The notes under the pieces were generated by a model. It had not been told where the DNA came from. It saw only the letters and a program-made list of their open reading frames with translations, and did not search any database. Position numbers and translations under genes: made by a program. 64,000 nucleotides of DNA from Tuctoria greenei (lineage: Eukaryota > Streptophyta > Magnoliopsida > Poales > Poaceae): positions 264,999,560 to 265,063,559 of the forward strand of contig JAYESD010000001.1 of NCBI GenBank assembly GCA_036927565.1, given 5' to 3'. Below, in pieces: positions 41,395-53,235 of this stretch; the first letter of the stretch is position 1, and every line of letters begins with the position of its first letter.

Positions 41395-42690
41395 AAATGA
41401 GTGCTAGATAGTGGATGCACCAATCACATGACCGGAGAAAGAAGAATGTTTGTGGAATATGAAGAAAATGAAGACCCAAGCGAAGCCATTTATTTTGGTG
41501 ATTATAGTCAAGGAAGGGTGCTTGGTACCGGTAAATTGCAATTTCATCACAACATACTCTTTTTCATGTTTTACATGTTGACTACTTGGATTATAACCTT
41601 TTGTCCATATTTCAATTATGTGACAAAGGTTGTAACTGTTTATTCACTAATGATGGTGTGACCGTCTCTAGAAGGAGTGATAACTCAGTTGCATTCAAGG
41701 GTGTGTTAAAGAGAAAACTTTATCTAGTTAACTTCAACAAAGATAAAGCCAAACTTGACACATGCTTGATTACAAAGACCAACATGGGTTGGCTGTGGCA
41801 TAGATGGCTAGCACATGTTGGTATGAGGAATCTTCAGAAACTCCTTAAAGGCGATCACATCCGAGGTTTAAAGGATGTTTTTTTTTTTGAGAAAGACAGG
41901 CCTTGTAGAGCATGCCAAGCCGGGAAGCAAGTAGGAGCACCCCATCCCGCGAGAATGTCATGACTACAACAAGACCGCTTGAGCTCCTCCACATGGATCT
42001 ATTCGGTCCAATTGATTACATAAGCATCGGCGGTAAAAAATATGGTTTAGTCATTGTTGATGATTTTTCATGCTTCACGTGGGTTTTCTTTTTGCATGAT
42101 AAGACAGAAACTCAAGGAACCCTCAAGAAGTTCATCAAGCATGCCCAAAATGAATTCTCACCGAGGATCCAGAACATATGAAGTGACAATGGGACAGAAT
42201 TCCAGAATACTCAAGTTGAGGAGTATCTAGATGAGGAAGGGATAAAGCATGAATTTCCAGCACCATACCCTCCTCAACAAAACTGAGTAGCCAAAAGGAA
42301 GAACCGAACAATCATTGACATGGCGAGGACAATGCTCGATGAATACAAACTTCGAATAGGTTTTGGGCTGAAGCGGTTAACACCGCTTGTCACGCCATAA
42401 ACCGACTCTATCTTCGTCGTCTACTCAAGAAAACCTCATATGAACTACTCACCGGTAACAAACCAAACATTTCATATTTTTGAGTCTTTGGTTCGAAATT
42501 TTATACTTTAAACAAGAAGCCTAGGGCTTCAAAGTTCGCTTCAAAGTTCGATGAAGGTTTCTTGCTTGGCCATGATTCAAACTCCTACGCCTATCGTGTC
42601 TTCAACAAGGCCTCCAGACTTGTTGAAGTGACACGTGACGTAGTGTTCGATGAAACTAATGGCTCTCAAGTAGAGCAAGTTGATTAGTGT
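41395..42690 (+). pseudogene. pol: B protease and integrase
   Basis: The protease active site VLDSGCTNHMTGE (Asp codon 41407-41409) is followed by IYFGDYSQGRVLGTGKL. The GAG-pre-integrase part has WLWHRWLAHVGMRNLQKLL and DRPCRACQAGKQVGAPH. The integrase core has PLELLHMDLFGPIDYIS, GLVIVDDFSCFTWVFFL, SDNGTEFQN and a broken NGVAERK-like segment (TGA near 42284). The C-terminal part has KTSYELLTGNKPNIS and SYAYRVFNKASRLVEVT. At least five stops or shifts occur (41642, 41961, 42179, 42284, 42481). Confidence 0.85.
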
Positions 42691-44430
42691 GTGATAGATC
42701 AAGAAGAAGCTTCATGTCAAGCAATGAGAAGAATGGCATTGGGCGATGTTCGACCACATGTGCCACCTCCAAATGTGAATGAAGAAGATGAACCACAAGT
42801 GGAGGAAAATGATCAAGGGGGAGCTTCCACACAAGATCAACCTCAAGAAGATCAAGGTGATCAAAACATCAATGAGGGCAACTGTCCAGGGGGAGAAGAA
42901 GATGATAATCATGAAGATTCAAGACCACAACTGCCACATCTAAGAGTACACCAAAGCATCCAAAGAGATCACCCCGTCGACAACATAATCAGTGACATCC
43001 AAAAGGAAGTGACAACTCGATCTCACATAGCTAACTTTTCTGAAAACTATTCTTTTGTATCCTCTTTGGAACCATACAGAGTTGAAGATGCATTAAAAGA
43101 TCCAGATTGGGTGATGGCGATGCAAGAAGAATTGAACAACTTCAAAAGGAACAAAGTGTGGGAGCTTGTTGAAAGACCCAAGTCCAATGTCGCTGGCACT
43201 AAATGGGTCTTCCGCAACAAGCAAGACGAACATGGAGTGGTAACAAGGGACAAGGCACAACTTGTGGTCAAAGGGCATTCACAAGTTGAAGGTTTGTATT
43301 TCAACGAGACTTCTGCTCCCGTAGCTAGGCTTGAATCGATTCGTATATTACTTGCATATGCTAATAACCATGATTTCAAGCTTTATCAAATGGACGTGAA
43401 AAGCACCTTACAGGACGATCAAGGAGGAGGTGTACGTGGAGCAACCACCCGGTTTTGAGGATCAAGAGTACCTCAACCATGTGTACAAACTGCGTAAGGC
43501 TCTCTATGGCCTCAAACAAGCTCCTAGAGCTTCGTATGGGTGCCTTAGAGATTTATTGGTTGAAAATGGCTCCAAAATTGGTAAAGCTGATTACACTTTG
43601 TTTACCAAACACATTGATGATGATCTCTTCGTTTGCCAAATCTATGTTGATGACATCATATTTGGTTCAACTAACAAATCTTTTTGTCAAGAATTTAGTA
43701 AGATTATGATAGATTGATTAGAGATGTCCATGATGGGAGAGTTGAGATACTTTTTGGGATTCCAAGTGAAGCAACAAAAGGAATATACATTCATAATCCA
43801 AACAAAGTACACTCAAGACATTCTCAAGAAGTTTGGAATGGACAAAGCGAAGCCCATAAAGACTCCCATGGCGACAAATGGACACTTGGATCTCAATGAA
43901 GACAGACCAAACGTGGATCAAAAGGTATATCATTCCATGATTGGCTCTTTACTATACTTATGTGCATCTAGGCCAGATATTATGTTGAGTGTATGCTTGT
44001 GTGTAAGGTTTCAAGCCAATCCTAAGGAATGTCATTTGACAGCCGTTAAAAGGATCTTGAGATATTTAGTTCATACACCCAACCTAGGCCTTTGGTATCC
44101 CAAAGATTCAAAATTCAATCTCATTGGATACTCCGATACAGATTATGCCGGATGCAAGGTAGATAGAAAAAGTACCACCGGTACTTGCCAATTCCTAGGA
44201 AGATCCCTAGTTTCTTGGTCCTCCAAGAAAAAAATTCAATTGCCTTATCCACGGTCGAAGCGGAGTATGTTGCATCCGGGAGTTGTTGTGCACAACTCCT
44301 TTGGATGCGACAAACTCTAAGGGACTACAGTTACAATATGAATTATATTCCACTATTTTGTGATAATGAGTGCAATTAAAATTGCCCATAACCCTGTTGA
44401 GCACTCTAGAACCAAACACATAGACATCTA
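42691..44430 (+). pseudogene. pol: B linker, reverse transcriptase and RNase H
   Basis: An acidic Gln/Glu/Asp-rich linker (EEDEPQVEENDQGGASTQD) leads to the RT: VEDALKDPDWVMAMQEEL, NVAGTKWVFRNKQDEHGVV, APVARLESIRILLAYAN and FKLYQMDVKST. A shift at about 43410 precedes YVEQPPGFEDQEYLNHVYK, LYGLKQAPRAS, the catalytic YVDD (43643-43654) and FGSTNKSF, then MSMMGELRYFLGFQV. RNase H follows with SMIGSLLYLCASRPDI, YSDTDYAGCKVDRKSTTG and, in another frame, LSTVEAEYVASGSCCAQLLW. The end is badly decayed after 44380. Confidence 0.87.
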
Positions 44431-44639
44431 ACATCACTTTTTGAGAGATCACTCAATGAAAGGAGACAACCATTTCCCATGTAAACACTGAAAAACAACT
44501 AGCGGATATTTTTACCAAGCCACTTGATGAAAAACGCTTTTGTGAGCTCCGAAATGAACTAAATATCCTTGATGCTCGGAACATGGCTTGAAAACTTGCA
44601 TACATGTATGCCATCTTCAAATCATATTGACTGTGTTGA

Positions 44640-45027
44640 AAAATCATGTCTCTCTATTTTTCTCCGAAAAACTATGTTAATTACTTGATCTTGGTGAATA
44701 TTGGTCATAGCTTGATTGTTGTATGTTTACTGATCATATTCATCAAGAATATTTGTTTGTTTTTGCCCCCTATTTCTTTTTAGGCACCCTCGGATATATA
44801 TACAAAGGGTTTTATATCTTTTTATCCAGGTGACCACGGACTAGCCTGTGGTTACCCCGGACTAGTCCGCATATTGCAGACTACTCCGCGGAGTGTCCGC
44901 TAGTCCGGACTAGTCCGATATTTCGACTCCATAACCCTAGGGCCGACGCAAACCTAATCTTCTTCTACCTCACAACTTCCCTCACATTCCCTCACATCCT
45001 AAACCCTAACGACTCCAAGACAAGGAA
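44640..45027 (+). repeat. B intergenic region with a CGGACTAGTCCG cluster before the post-pol ORF
   Basis: Bases 44828-44925 hold five variants of CGGACTAGTCCG, including CCCCGGACTAGTCCGCAT and GTCCGGACTAGTCCGAT, then AACCCTAG and a C/T-rich leader-like run. The order (palindromes, AACCCTAG, pyrimidine-rich leader) mirrors the B LTR promoter region at 28700-28990. No TATAAA stands between them here. Confidence 0.7.
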
Positions 45028-46026
45028 ATAGGAACCCCTCAGAAGAGAAGTTCAATGGAAAGAGAAGTGATGTAGCATGGAATCTAAGGAAGATTGATGC
45101 CTATAGCACTGGGAAAAAGGTAGCTGATCCGAGATTTTGGAGTCATTTTCACTCGGACTATGACAACTCTGTGTACCTCCAAATGAAGACTCCAGTGGCC
45201 CGTAGCCAATGGATTGACTGGAGCCATTTTGAAAGAAAGAGTTGTGGTGTCTTTGAGGAGGTGAAAGAGGCTGTAGAGAGACAAAATCTCAAGGATTTTT
45301 TTCTTTCAGATACAACTGGAATGATGAAGTCATTGCTCAGTTCTTTGCAACTTGCTATTTTGCCAGCGATGAAGAAGAGAGAGCGACTTGGATGACACAT
45401 GGATCCAAGTACATAATTACTTATGTTGAGTTTGCCAGGCTGCTGCACCTTGAGGACACCAATAGCAATGAGATTGTGATTCACAATCTTGGTGTTTTGG
45501 AGAAGGACAAGATGGATTTTCTTTATGATACTCGCCTCAAATACAATCCTCTCTCAACCAAGAACATGAAGCCCTTCTTCATTGTTCTCAATAGAGTGCT
45601 CCGAAAGACAATTGCTTCAAAGGATGGAGATGTCGGGAGCGTCCAAGGTTACTTGAGAACCTTGATGAAAGTGATTAGCAAGAAAAGGAAGTTTCATATC
45701 TTTGATTACATCTGGAATGACATGGTAAATATCTCCTGCACACCTAATCGCTCATGTGGCTATGCACCGTACATCTTTTTTATGATAGAGAAGGTCACCA
45801 ACATTGAATTTGTGAAGGATATTGAGCATACAACTTTGAGGCCTCAGAAGCCGCCTCAAGCTGTTCTTCCAATTGCTCCATCCCCTGTATCAAGTGAAGA
45901 GGCTCCTAGGAGAACCCAAGGAGAGGCAATACCTCCATCTAGCTCAAGGGCTCCTTCTTCTCACAAAAGGTCCCCTAGTGGGATTATGAAGTATTTGGCT
46001 ACCATCTTTGGCTCTTGCCGCAAAGC
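45028..46026 (+). pseudogene. B post-pol ORF, 5' part (plant transposon-protein domain, env-like position)
   Basis: The frame encodes SDVAWNLRKIDAYSTGKKV, ADPRFWSHFHSDYDNSVYL and TPVARSQWIDWSHFERK. A 1-base shift near 45297 is followed by YVEFARLLHLEDTNSNEIV, YNPLSTKNMKPFFIVLNRV, CTPNRSCGYAPYIFFMIE and a Pro/Ser-rich tail. Similar ORFs sit 3' of pol in grass Sirevirus-like elements and carry a 'putative plant transposon protein' domain. I see no signal peptide or convincing transmembrane helix, so an envelope role is not supported by sequence. F interrupts it after the codon at 46022, and coding resumes at 56005. Confidence 0.7.
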
Positions 46027-47779
46027 TGAGGTGAAGACCTATGTGTGCTGAATACATTGGCTTTGACAATAAAAGTTTTGAATTCTGCTAAAACATCTTT
46101 TTTAGCAAGGTCCGACTCTATCTCCGAGCTTTTGCAAGGTCCGACATAAGGTCCGATATGTTTTGCTAGGTCCTACTTATGTTGGTTAGCTCTGGCATGT
46201 CTTTGATATCTCCAGCATGTCTTTGTTAAGCTCCGACATGTTTCTCTAGCTCCGGCTTTTGGGTTGACTAGTTCCGACTAGTTTTGGTTAGCTCCAGCGC
46301 TAGGTCCGACTGGTTTTGGTTAGCTCCGGCACTAGGTCCGACTAGCTTTGGTAAGCTCTGGCTCAAGCTCCGGTTAGCTTCGGCAAGGTTCGGAGCTTGA
46401 TCGCAATGTTCCTGCTTTTACTGTGAAATGTTTCAAACTAGCTTTACATCTATGGAAAGATTGCTTAGTATTTATTTGCTAATTTTTTGATACATTTTGG
46501 TTGATATTGCTGATATCGTTTTGATATGCTTTGCAACATGCTTATGTGAGGTGCTCATGTAAGGTGGTGTGTTTGGAACTGACTTGAGTCAAGTCGTGGA
46601 CTTGGGCTCGTACGAATTGGCTGTTTATTCATGTGTAGGTGTTGCTTGAGTTCAAGTCATGGCTGGTGACAAGATCCTTTAGACTAGTCTCAGGGAGGAG
46701 ATGAGGTTACAACAACCAAATTCAGGAGGAATTGTGGTTGAGCGGGTCAGAAGGTCGCACAGGATGATTGAATCAAGGGCAGTGCATATGAAGGTTACTG
46801 GACGTCGAAGGAAGGTGTTCACACGTATGCATGCGGTGCATGACATGGTAACATGGTTCCAAAGATTGTTTATGGATGGGAAGATCTGGTTGGAAGGATC
46901 GGATCGTATTAGTTGATGACTTCAGCTGCGGCGGAGTCGGTTATGGCTCGGTATGGAAAATATCGAGTTGGTTATGATAGGATTTCGTGTGGGTCACGAA
47001 TTTGAGTTGTTTTAGGAATGTGTGGTACATTCCTAAGGTGTTTAGAAATCTTAATATTGCTTCTATCTGCGTATAGAAGAGTCCTAAGCAGTTATGGAAA
47101 GTTTCGATTCGTGAACGGAGCAGGATTAGGGTCCTGATTTGAGTAGAGTTGGCTTTCGAGCTGGTTATATAAGCGAGGTAGGCCAAAGCTCGTGGTGCAC
47201 GACTTTGGGGATGTTCCTAATGTGTTCTATTGAATAAAATTTATAGTTTGAAGGAACTTTTGTGCCTTGTTCGTCTGACTTGTTACAGACAAGTTTTACT
47301 CGTCGAGTTTCTGGACAGCACTACCTTTCGTCGGTAGTTTTATCATAACTCAATTTTTACAGATCCAATTGACGTGATTCTTTTTGGGTTGTCTTCAAAA
47401 CTTGATAATATATCATCTGTCAAAATTTCACCATCATTGGATTTGTGGTTTCTGATCTACACGAGTTTCTTTGCAGCGTTCCAGAACTGTTTTTCTCGGA
47501 TACGACAGATTGACCTTTGTTCGATATTTCAATCGTAACTTGAGTTTCTCAAGACGGATTTTAGTGATTCTTGTTGTGTTGTCTTCGTGAGTTGACTCTC
47601 TCTGAAATCTATCACTTTTGTCATGGTGAAAAACGTTTATATTAGTCTCACACATGATTTCTTTAACAATCGTTTTTCTACCGAAGGGGTTGGGATTTAA
47701 TTGTTTCCGCTGCGTAAGATTTTTGAATCTACCAATCAACCCCCCTCTGGTAGATTTCCACGTGCTCTTCGATCCTACA
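46027..47779 (+). repeat. F 5' LTR
   Basis: It is 1753 bases, ending CTCTTCGATCCTACA. The U3 (46110-46400) is a chain of TTAGCTCCGGCA, TAGGTCCGACT and AGCTCCGACATGT units. The TATA box TTATATAAGC is at 47165-47174 and the poly(A)-type AATAAA at 47233-47238. Confidence 0.9.
47165..47174 (+). promoter_or_regulatory. TATA box of F 5' LTR
   Basis: TTATATAAGC in the 1.75-kb LTR; the 3' LTR has the same box near 55385-55395. The corresponding part of G is deleted. Confidence 0.6.
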
Positions 47780-47792
47780 ATTGGTATCAGAT
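47780..47792 (+). other. Primer-binding site of element F
   Basis: ATTGGTATCAGAT follows the LTR directly; TGGTATCAGA matches initiator methionine tRNA, but the last bases (TCC for GCC) differ. Confidence 0.75.
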
Positions 47793-47844
47793 CCACGGTG
47801 CTCCAATCATTGTGATTTGCACGTGTTTTTGACTAATCATCATA

Positions 47845-49872
47845 GAGAAATACTCCGTCAAAGGTTGTGTGTTTGCTGGTATTGATTTTCAGGTTTGGAA
47901 GGCACGCATGGAGGCTTTCATCCAGGCGCAAGGCTTCGCAATATGGGAGAAGGTGTGCAAGCCTTACGAAGTGCCACCTAACGATCAAGTTACGGCTACA
48001 AACCTACGGGACGTTAACAATATCAACAAAGCCCGAAATATGATCATCCAAGGGCTCACTCAGAGCGACTTCGACCGCGTTGCACATCTCTGATCGGCAT
48101 ACGATGTATGGAGAGCACTTTGTGACTATCACGAAGGATCCAATACGATCAAGGAGGTAAGGCAAGACATGTTCAAGAAAGAATACATGCGCTTCGAGAT
48201 GCAACCCGGTGAGTCCATCGATGATCTCTTTGCTCGCTTTAACAAAATTCTCAGTAACTTGCGTAGTGTCAACGTTAATTTTTTTGATGCTGAAAATGCT
48301 AGGCAACTTCTTAGTGCATTAGACATGTCAATCTGGGAGATGAAAGTTACATCTATTCGTGAATCTACTGTCATGAGTACACTTACTTTAGATGTGCTTT
48401 ACTCTAAACTCAAAACTCATGAAATTGACATATTATCACGTAAAAACCCAAATAAGTCTATTGCATTTGTCTCACAACGTGATATGCCTAGCTCCAGCCA
48501 ATCATCAACTTGCAATACTCTTGCTTTGTTGTCCTCACTAACCCTGGAGCAGATCGAGGAATTTCCAGAGGAGGAGCTAGCACTTCTCTCTACTAGGTTC
48601 TCAAAGCATTGCAAAATGTTAGAACTAGAAGGAGAGGAAGCTCAGGACCTCAACGATGCTTCGAATGTGGTAAGACATTACACTTTCGTACAGAATGCCC
48701 TAACCTTTCAAGTTCTACTTCCCGAGAAGAAAAACAATCAAGGACGAAGCATTCCTCAACAAATGATAAGAAGAAGAAGAAGAAGAGATTTACAGGTCGC
48801 CAACTGGTGAACAGTTTTATCCCCGCACTCCAGGAACTTGGCTCAAGCGACGTGGACATTGGAAGTGATGAAGATGAAGATGATTTGGCCAACTTATGCT
48901 TCATGGCGGGCAAAACAAGATCAAGATCAAGTCAGGAGGATGCAGAACACAACACTGACGATGAGGTATGTTTTACCTGTAATGAAATGTGTGATGCAAT
49001 TTCTCGTGCAACTATTATTGTTAAGAAAAAGAACAAAAAGCTTAGGGATAATGCTGCTAAAATTGAACCACTAGAATCTGAAATCAACCATTTGAAAACC
49101 TTGATTCCTAGTGATGATTCTTGTCTCTCGTGTGATTTAATCTATGAACAATTGTCCACATTAAGAACTGCACATTCTTCTACTCTAGATAGACTTGAAC
49201 TTGAAATTGAAAAGAACAAAAAGCTTGCTGCACTTGACATTGGAAACTTAAAAGATGCTTCTTGTTCTACAATTGATTTGCATTGTTCTAGTTGTGATGA
49301 TCTTGAAAAGAAACTAAAAGATGCTATGAATGAAATTTCAATATTGAATAATGCTTTATGTTCTCATGAAGTTAAATATTGTTCCATTTGCAAATTAAAA
49401 GGAAAAACTTCATGTGAAAATTGTCTTGATCTGTCCAATAAACTTGATAACATGTATAGGACATTAGATTGGTTTTGTAATGGGAATAAGAACCTAAACT
49501 TGCTGCTGAATTCTTCCAAGTCTTGCAATTATAAAACTGATTTAGGTTTTGATTCTCATGCTCATGCTAAGGCACATCCACCTAAATAAAAATGTTGTTT
49601 GCTCTTCTAGACATGAACTCAAAGTTAAATTTCATTGTACCTACTATGGTAGAGATGGTCATGTCATAGATTTTTGTTATAGACTAGCTAAACAACAGAA
49701 AAGGGAAAGAATGATTGCTAGATCTCATAACTTTCATCCAAAATTTGCTACACATATTAAACCGAATGCCAGGAACATACAACCTGCTGTTATGAGTAAA
49801 AAACATTCAAAGTTTACCTCCAGACCTTCTGTTTTTGCCTCCGGAGCTACTGATTTTTTTCTACAGAAGTAA
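47845..49872 (+). pseudogene. gag: F gag with two zinc-knuckle regions and a coiled-coil
   Basis: There is no clear ATG; the frame starts near 47845 and gives GIDFQVWKARMEAFIQAQ and PNDQVTATNLRDVNNINKA. A TGA at 48091-48093 is followed in frame by MFKKEYMRFEMQPGESIDD and FFDAENARQLLSALDMSI. A shift near 48640 leads to knuckle 1, CFECGKTLHFRTEC, then a 250-residue Lys/Glu/Leu-rich stretch with repeated Cys pairs (CSSCDDLEKKLKDAMNEI). After another shift at about 49570 comes knuckle 2, CTYYGRDGHVIDFC, in which the second Cys has become Tyr. The tail is basic. The product is dead, but the layout is conserved in G. Confidence 0.82.
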
Positions 49873-50051
49873 CACCTTATAGGTCAGTAGTTAAGAATAA
49901 AAAACCTCAAACTTTGACTCATAAACTTGCTGTTTTATCTCAGTTTTCGTGTGTTTTTCCTGTTGCACGTTGTGTGACTCAGTACTGGATACCTAAATGC
50001 CTTTTGACTAACCCCAGTATTGAGTCATCAACGTATTGTGCTTCTATGTAG

Positions 50052-51769
50052 GTTACATGCTTGAGGAAGGAGAACATTTGGATTGTGGATTCAGGTTGCT
50101 CACGCCACATGACCGGTAACAAAGAATGGTTCTCCTCCCTCTCTTTTGTGTCACGTGTAGAGAATGTTACTTTTGCCGATAATTCTTCAACTCCTATAAT
50201 TGCTAAGGGTTCGGTTAGAGTAAATGATCACTACACTTTGAAGGATGTGGCACTTGTCAAAAATTTAAAATACAACTTGCTTTCTGTTTCACAATTGCTA
50301 GATGAAAATCTGGAAATTATTTTCACTAAAAGTTGCTGCAAAGTTGTAAATTCAAACAATGAGCTTATTTTTAACATGTCATGATTTGGAAGAGTTTTTA
50401 AAGCTGATTTTGATATGTCTTCCTCTAAGCATAGGTGTCTAGTTGCTAATGATTCCAAAGACTTATATTTTTGGCATCGTAGACTTGGTCACGTAGGCTT
50501 TGATCATCTCACGTGTGTTAGTGCTCTTGATCGCATACGTGGGCTGCCTAAGCTTAAAGGGGACAAAGAAATTGTGTGCTCTTCTTGTAGACATGCTAAG
50601 ATGGTTGCAGGTTCACATACTCCTCTCACAATGATCATGCCAACTGAATCGGGTCAACTTTTGCACCTTGACACCATAGGACCTTCACGTGTTCAATCCT
50701 TCAGAGGTAAATGGTATGTTCTTGTGATTGTTGATGATTATTCTAGATACTCTTGGGTTTACTTTATGGCATCTAAGAATGAAGCTTTTAGTCACTTTAG
50801 AACTTTATTTCTTAGATTATCAATTGATCACCCAAGATCTTTAAAATCAATTAGAAGTGATAACGGAACGAAATTTAAAAATCAATCTTTTGATCACTTT
50901 TGTGCTGAAAATGGAATAGATCATCAATTTTCTTCACCATATGTACCTCAACAAAACAGTGTTGTAGAAAAAAGAACAGAATCTTAGTTGAGATGGCTAG
51001 GATCATGCTTGATGAATATCAAACTCCTAGGAAATTTTGGGCTGATGGGATTGCAACCGTTTGTTATGTCCCAAATCGTGTTTTCTTGCGCGCTAAGCTA
51101 GGCAAAACACCATATGAGCTCCGGTTTGGACATAGGCCTAGTGTTACGCACTTTCGGGTCTTTGGTTGCAAATGTTTTATTAAGAAACATGGTAATCTTG
51201 ATAAATTTGAACCTAGATCCATTGATGACATGTTTCTTGTTTATCCATCTCATACTAGAGGCTACCCTGTGCTTTTAATTGACACTAACAAAATTGTGGA
51301 GACTTGTGAAGTGTCTTTTGATGAAGCTAGCCCAGGTACTAGCTCAAACATTGCAGGTCCAGATCCATATCCCCAGGGGGAGAACATTTTTGTTGAAGAT
51401 GAGGAAGAGGTGGAGCTGCTGCCCAAAAATTCAGCAGCTAATGACAGTGTTCGAGCTCCCGATTTTGATTCACAGCCAGCACCGACAACCACCATTACTG
51501 GTCCAAATCCTCCTCAAGTCACAAGCTCATCGATTTGTGATGAACATGAAGAAGAAGAAGCTTGTGAAGTGTCCACTCCCCTTCGGGTTCTCAAAATTCA
51601 TCCCCCACAACAGATTATTGGAAGCTTGCACGAACGAGTTACACGGTCCAGGTTTTACGATCCAAACTCTCATGCTCATTCTGCTTTTGTTGCTTCTTTT
51701 GAACCCAAAGATATATCACACGCACTCACTAATGAATCTTGGATTATTGCCATGCAAGAAGAGTTATAA
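50052..51769 (+). pseudogene. pol: F protease and integrase
   Basis: The protease active site is IWIVDSGCSRHMTGNKEWF (Asp codon 50088-50090), with VALVKNLKYNLLSVSQLL. After a TGA near 50382 the pre-integrase part reads YFWHRRLGHVGFDHLTCV and CSSCRHAKMVAGSHTPL. The integrase core has GQLLHLDTIGPSRVQSF, VIVDDYSRYSWVYFMAS, SDNGTKF and QQNSVVEKR (Glu retained, Ser in place of Gly). A shift near 50985 leads to EMARIMLDEYQTPRKFWAD and PSVTHFRVFGCKCFIKKH, then an acidic linker to ESWIIAMQEEL before a TAA at 51767. Confidence 0.87.
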
Positions 51770-53235
51770 AATTTTGAAAGAAATAATGTTTGGAAACTTG
51801 TACCTCCACCTCAAAGTCACACTTTAATTGGAACTAAATGGGTGTTTAAAAATAAACGAAGTGAGGATGGGGTTGTGGTTAGGAATAAGGCTAGGTTGGT
51901 TGCTCAAGGTTTCACTCAAGTTGAAGGTCTAGATTTTGATGAAACTTTTGCTCCTGTCGCTAGATTAGAAGCTATAAGAATTTTGTTAGCTTTTGCTGCA
52001 TCTAAAGGTTTTAAGCTATATCAAATGGATGTTAAAAGTGCTTTTCTTAATGGCTACATAGATGAGGAGGTTTATGTCAAATAACCACCAGGTTTTGAAA
52101 ATTCAGATTTTCCTAATCATGTTTACAAACTGTCCAAAGCCTTGTACGGTCTCAAACAAGCCCCTAAAGCATGGTATGATAGATTAAAAACATTCTTACT
52201 TGAAAAGGGGTTTACCATGGGCAAGGTTGATAAAACTCTTTTTGTTCTTAAGCATGATAATGATTCATTATTTGTTCAAGTGTATGTGGATGATATTATC
52301 TTTGGTTGTGATTCTCATGATCTTGTGTCCAAGTTTTTAGCTATGATGAGTGAAAAATTTGAGATGAGTATGATGGGAGAACTCACGTACTTTTTGGGGC
52401 TGCAAATCAAGCAAACCAAGGAGGGTACCTTTGTGCATCAAACGAAGTATACAAAATACCTCCTAAGGCGCTTCAACATGGACAAAAGCAAGCCTCTTCA
52501 GACACCAATGGGAATAGCAACAACACTTGAATTGATGAAGATGGTGAACCTGTGGATCAAAAAGAATATAGAAGCATGATTGGTTCTCTTTTGTACATCA
52601 CGATATCAAGACCGGACATACAATTCAACGTATGTCTTTGTGCACGGTTTCAAGCCTCCCCACGTGCTTCACATTGTCAAGCCGTCAAAAGGATTCTCAG
52701 GTACTTACATGGAACTCAAGAATTTGGCATTTTCCTTCCTTCTTCCTCAACTATTACTTTGAAATCTTTTTCCGATGCTGATTTTGGAGGTTGTAGGATT
52801 GATAGGAAAAGTACTTCCGGTGCTTGTCATTTTCTTGGTAATTCACTTGTTGTTTGGTCCTCTAGAAAACAAAATTCAGTTGCACAATCCACAGCCGAAT
52901 CTGAATATGTAGCTGCTGCTAGTGCTTGCTCACAAATTCTTTGGATTGTTCAAACACTTAAGGACTATGGGGTTGATCTAGATAGTGTTCCACTGTTTTG
53001 TGATAACACTAGTGCCATTTGCATTGCTAAAAACCCTGTCCAACATTCTAGAACTAAGCACATTGACATTAGGTATCACTTTCTCTGTGATAATGTTGAA
53101 AAAGGAAACATTGTGCTTCACCATGTAGATACCAAACAACAATTGGCTCACATTTTTACAAAACCTTTGGATTTCACTCGTTTTTGTTACATTCGTAGTG
53201 AAATAGGGGCTATGCATCCCCATGGCTTAAATTGA
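51770..53235 (+). pseudogene. pol: F reverse transcriptase and RNase H
   Basis: TLIGTKWVFKNKRSEDGVV, ARLVAQGFTQVEGLDFDET, APVARLEAIRILLAFAAS and FKLYQMDVKSAFLNGYIDE, then a TAA at 52082-52084 in the VK*PPGF context where Gln is expected. It continues with LYGLKQAPKAWYDRLKTF, the catalytic YVDD at 52283-52294 and MSMMGELTYFLGLQIKQ. A shift near 52540 enters RNase H: SMIGSLLYITISRPDIQF, SFSDADFGGCRIDRKSTSG, QSTAESEYVAAASACSQIL and the terminal GAMHPHGLN stop at 53233. The RT core is nearly complete; only three lesions were seen. Confidence 0.9.

Noticed and set aside
45028..46026. Envelope glycoprotein in B
   Set aside because: No signal peptide, membrane anchor or cleavage motif was seen; kept as a post-pol ORF of unknown role.
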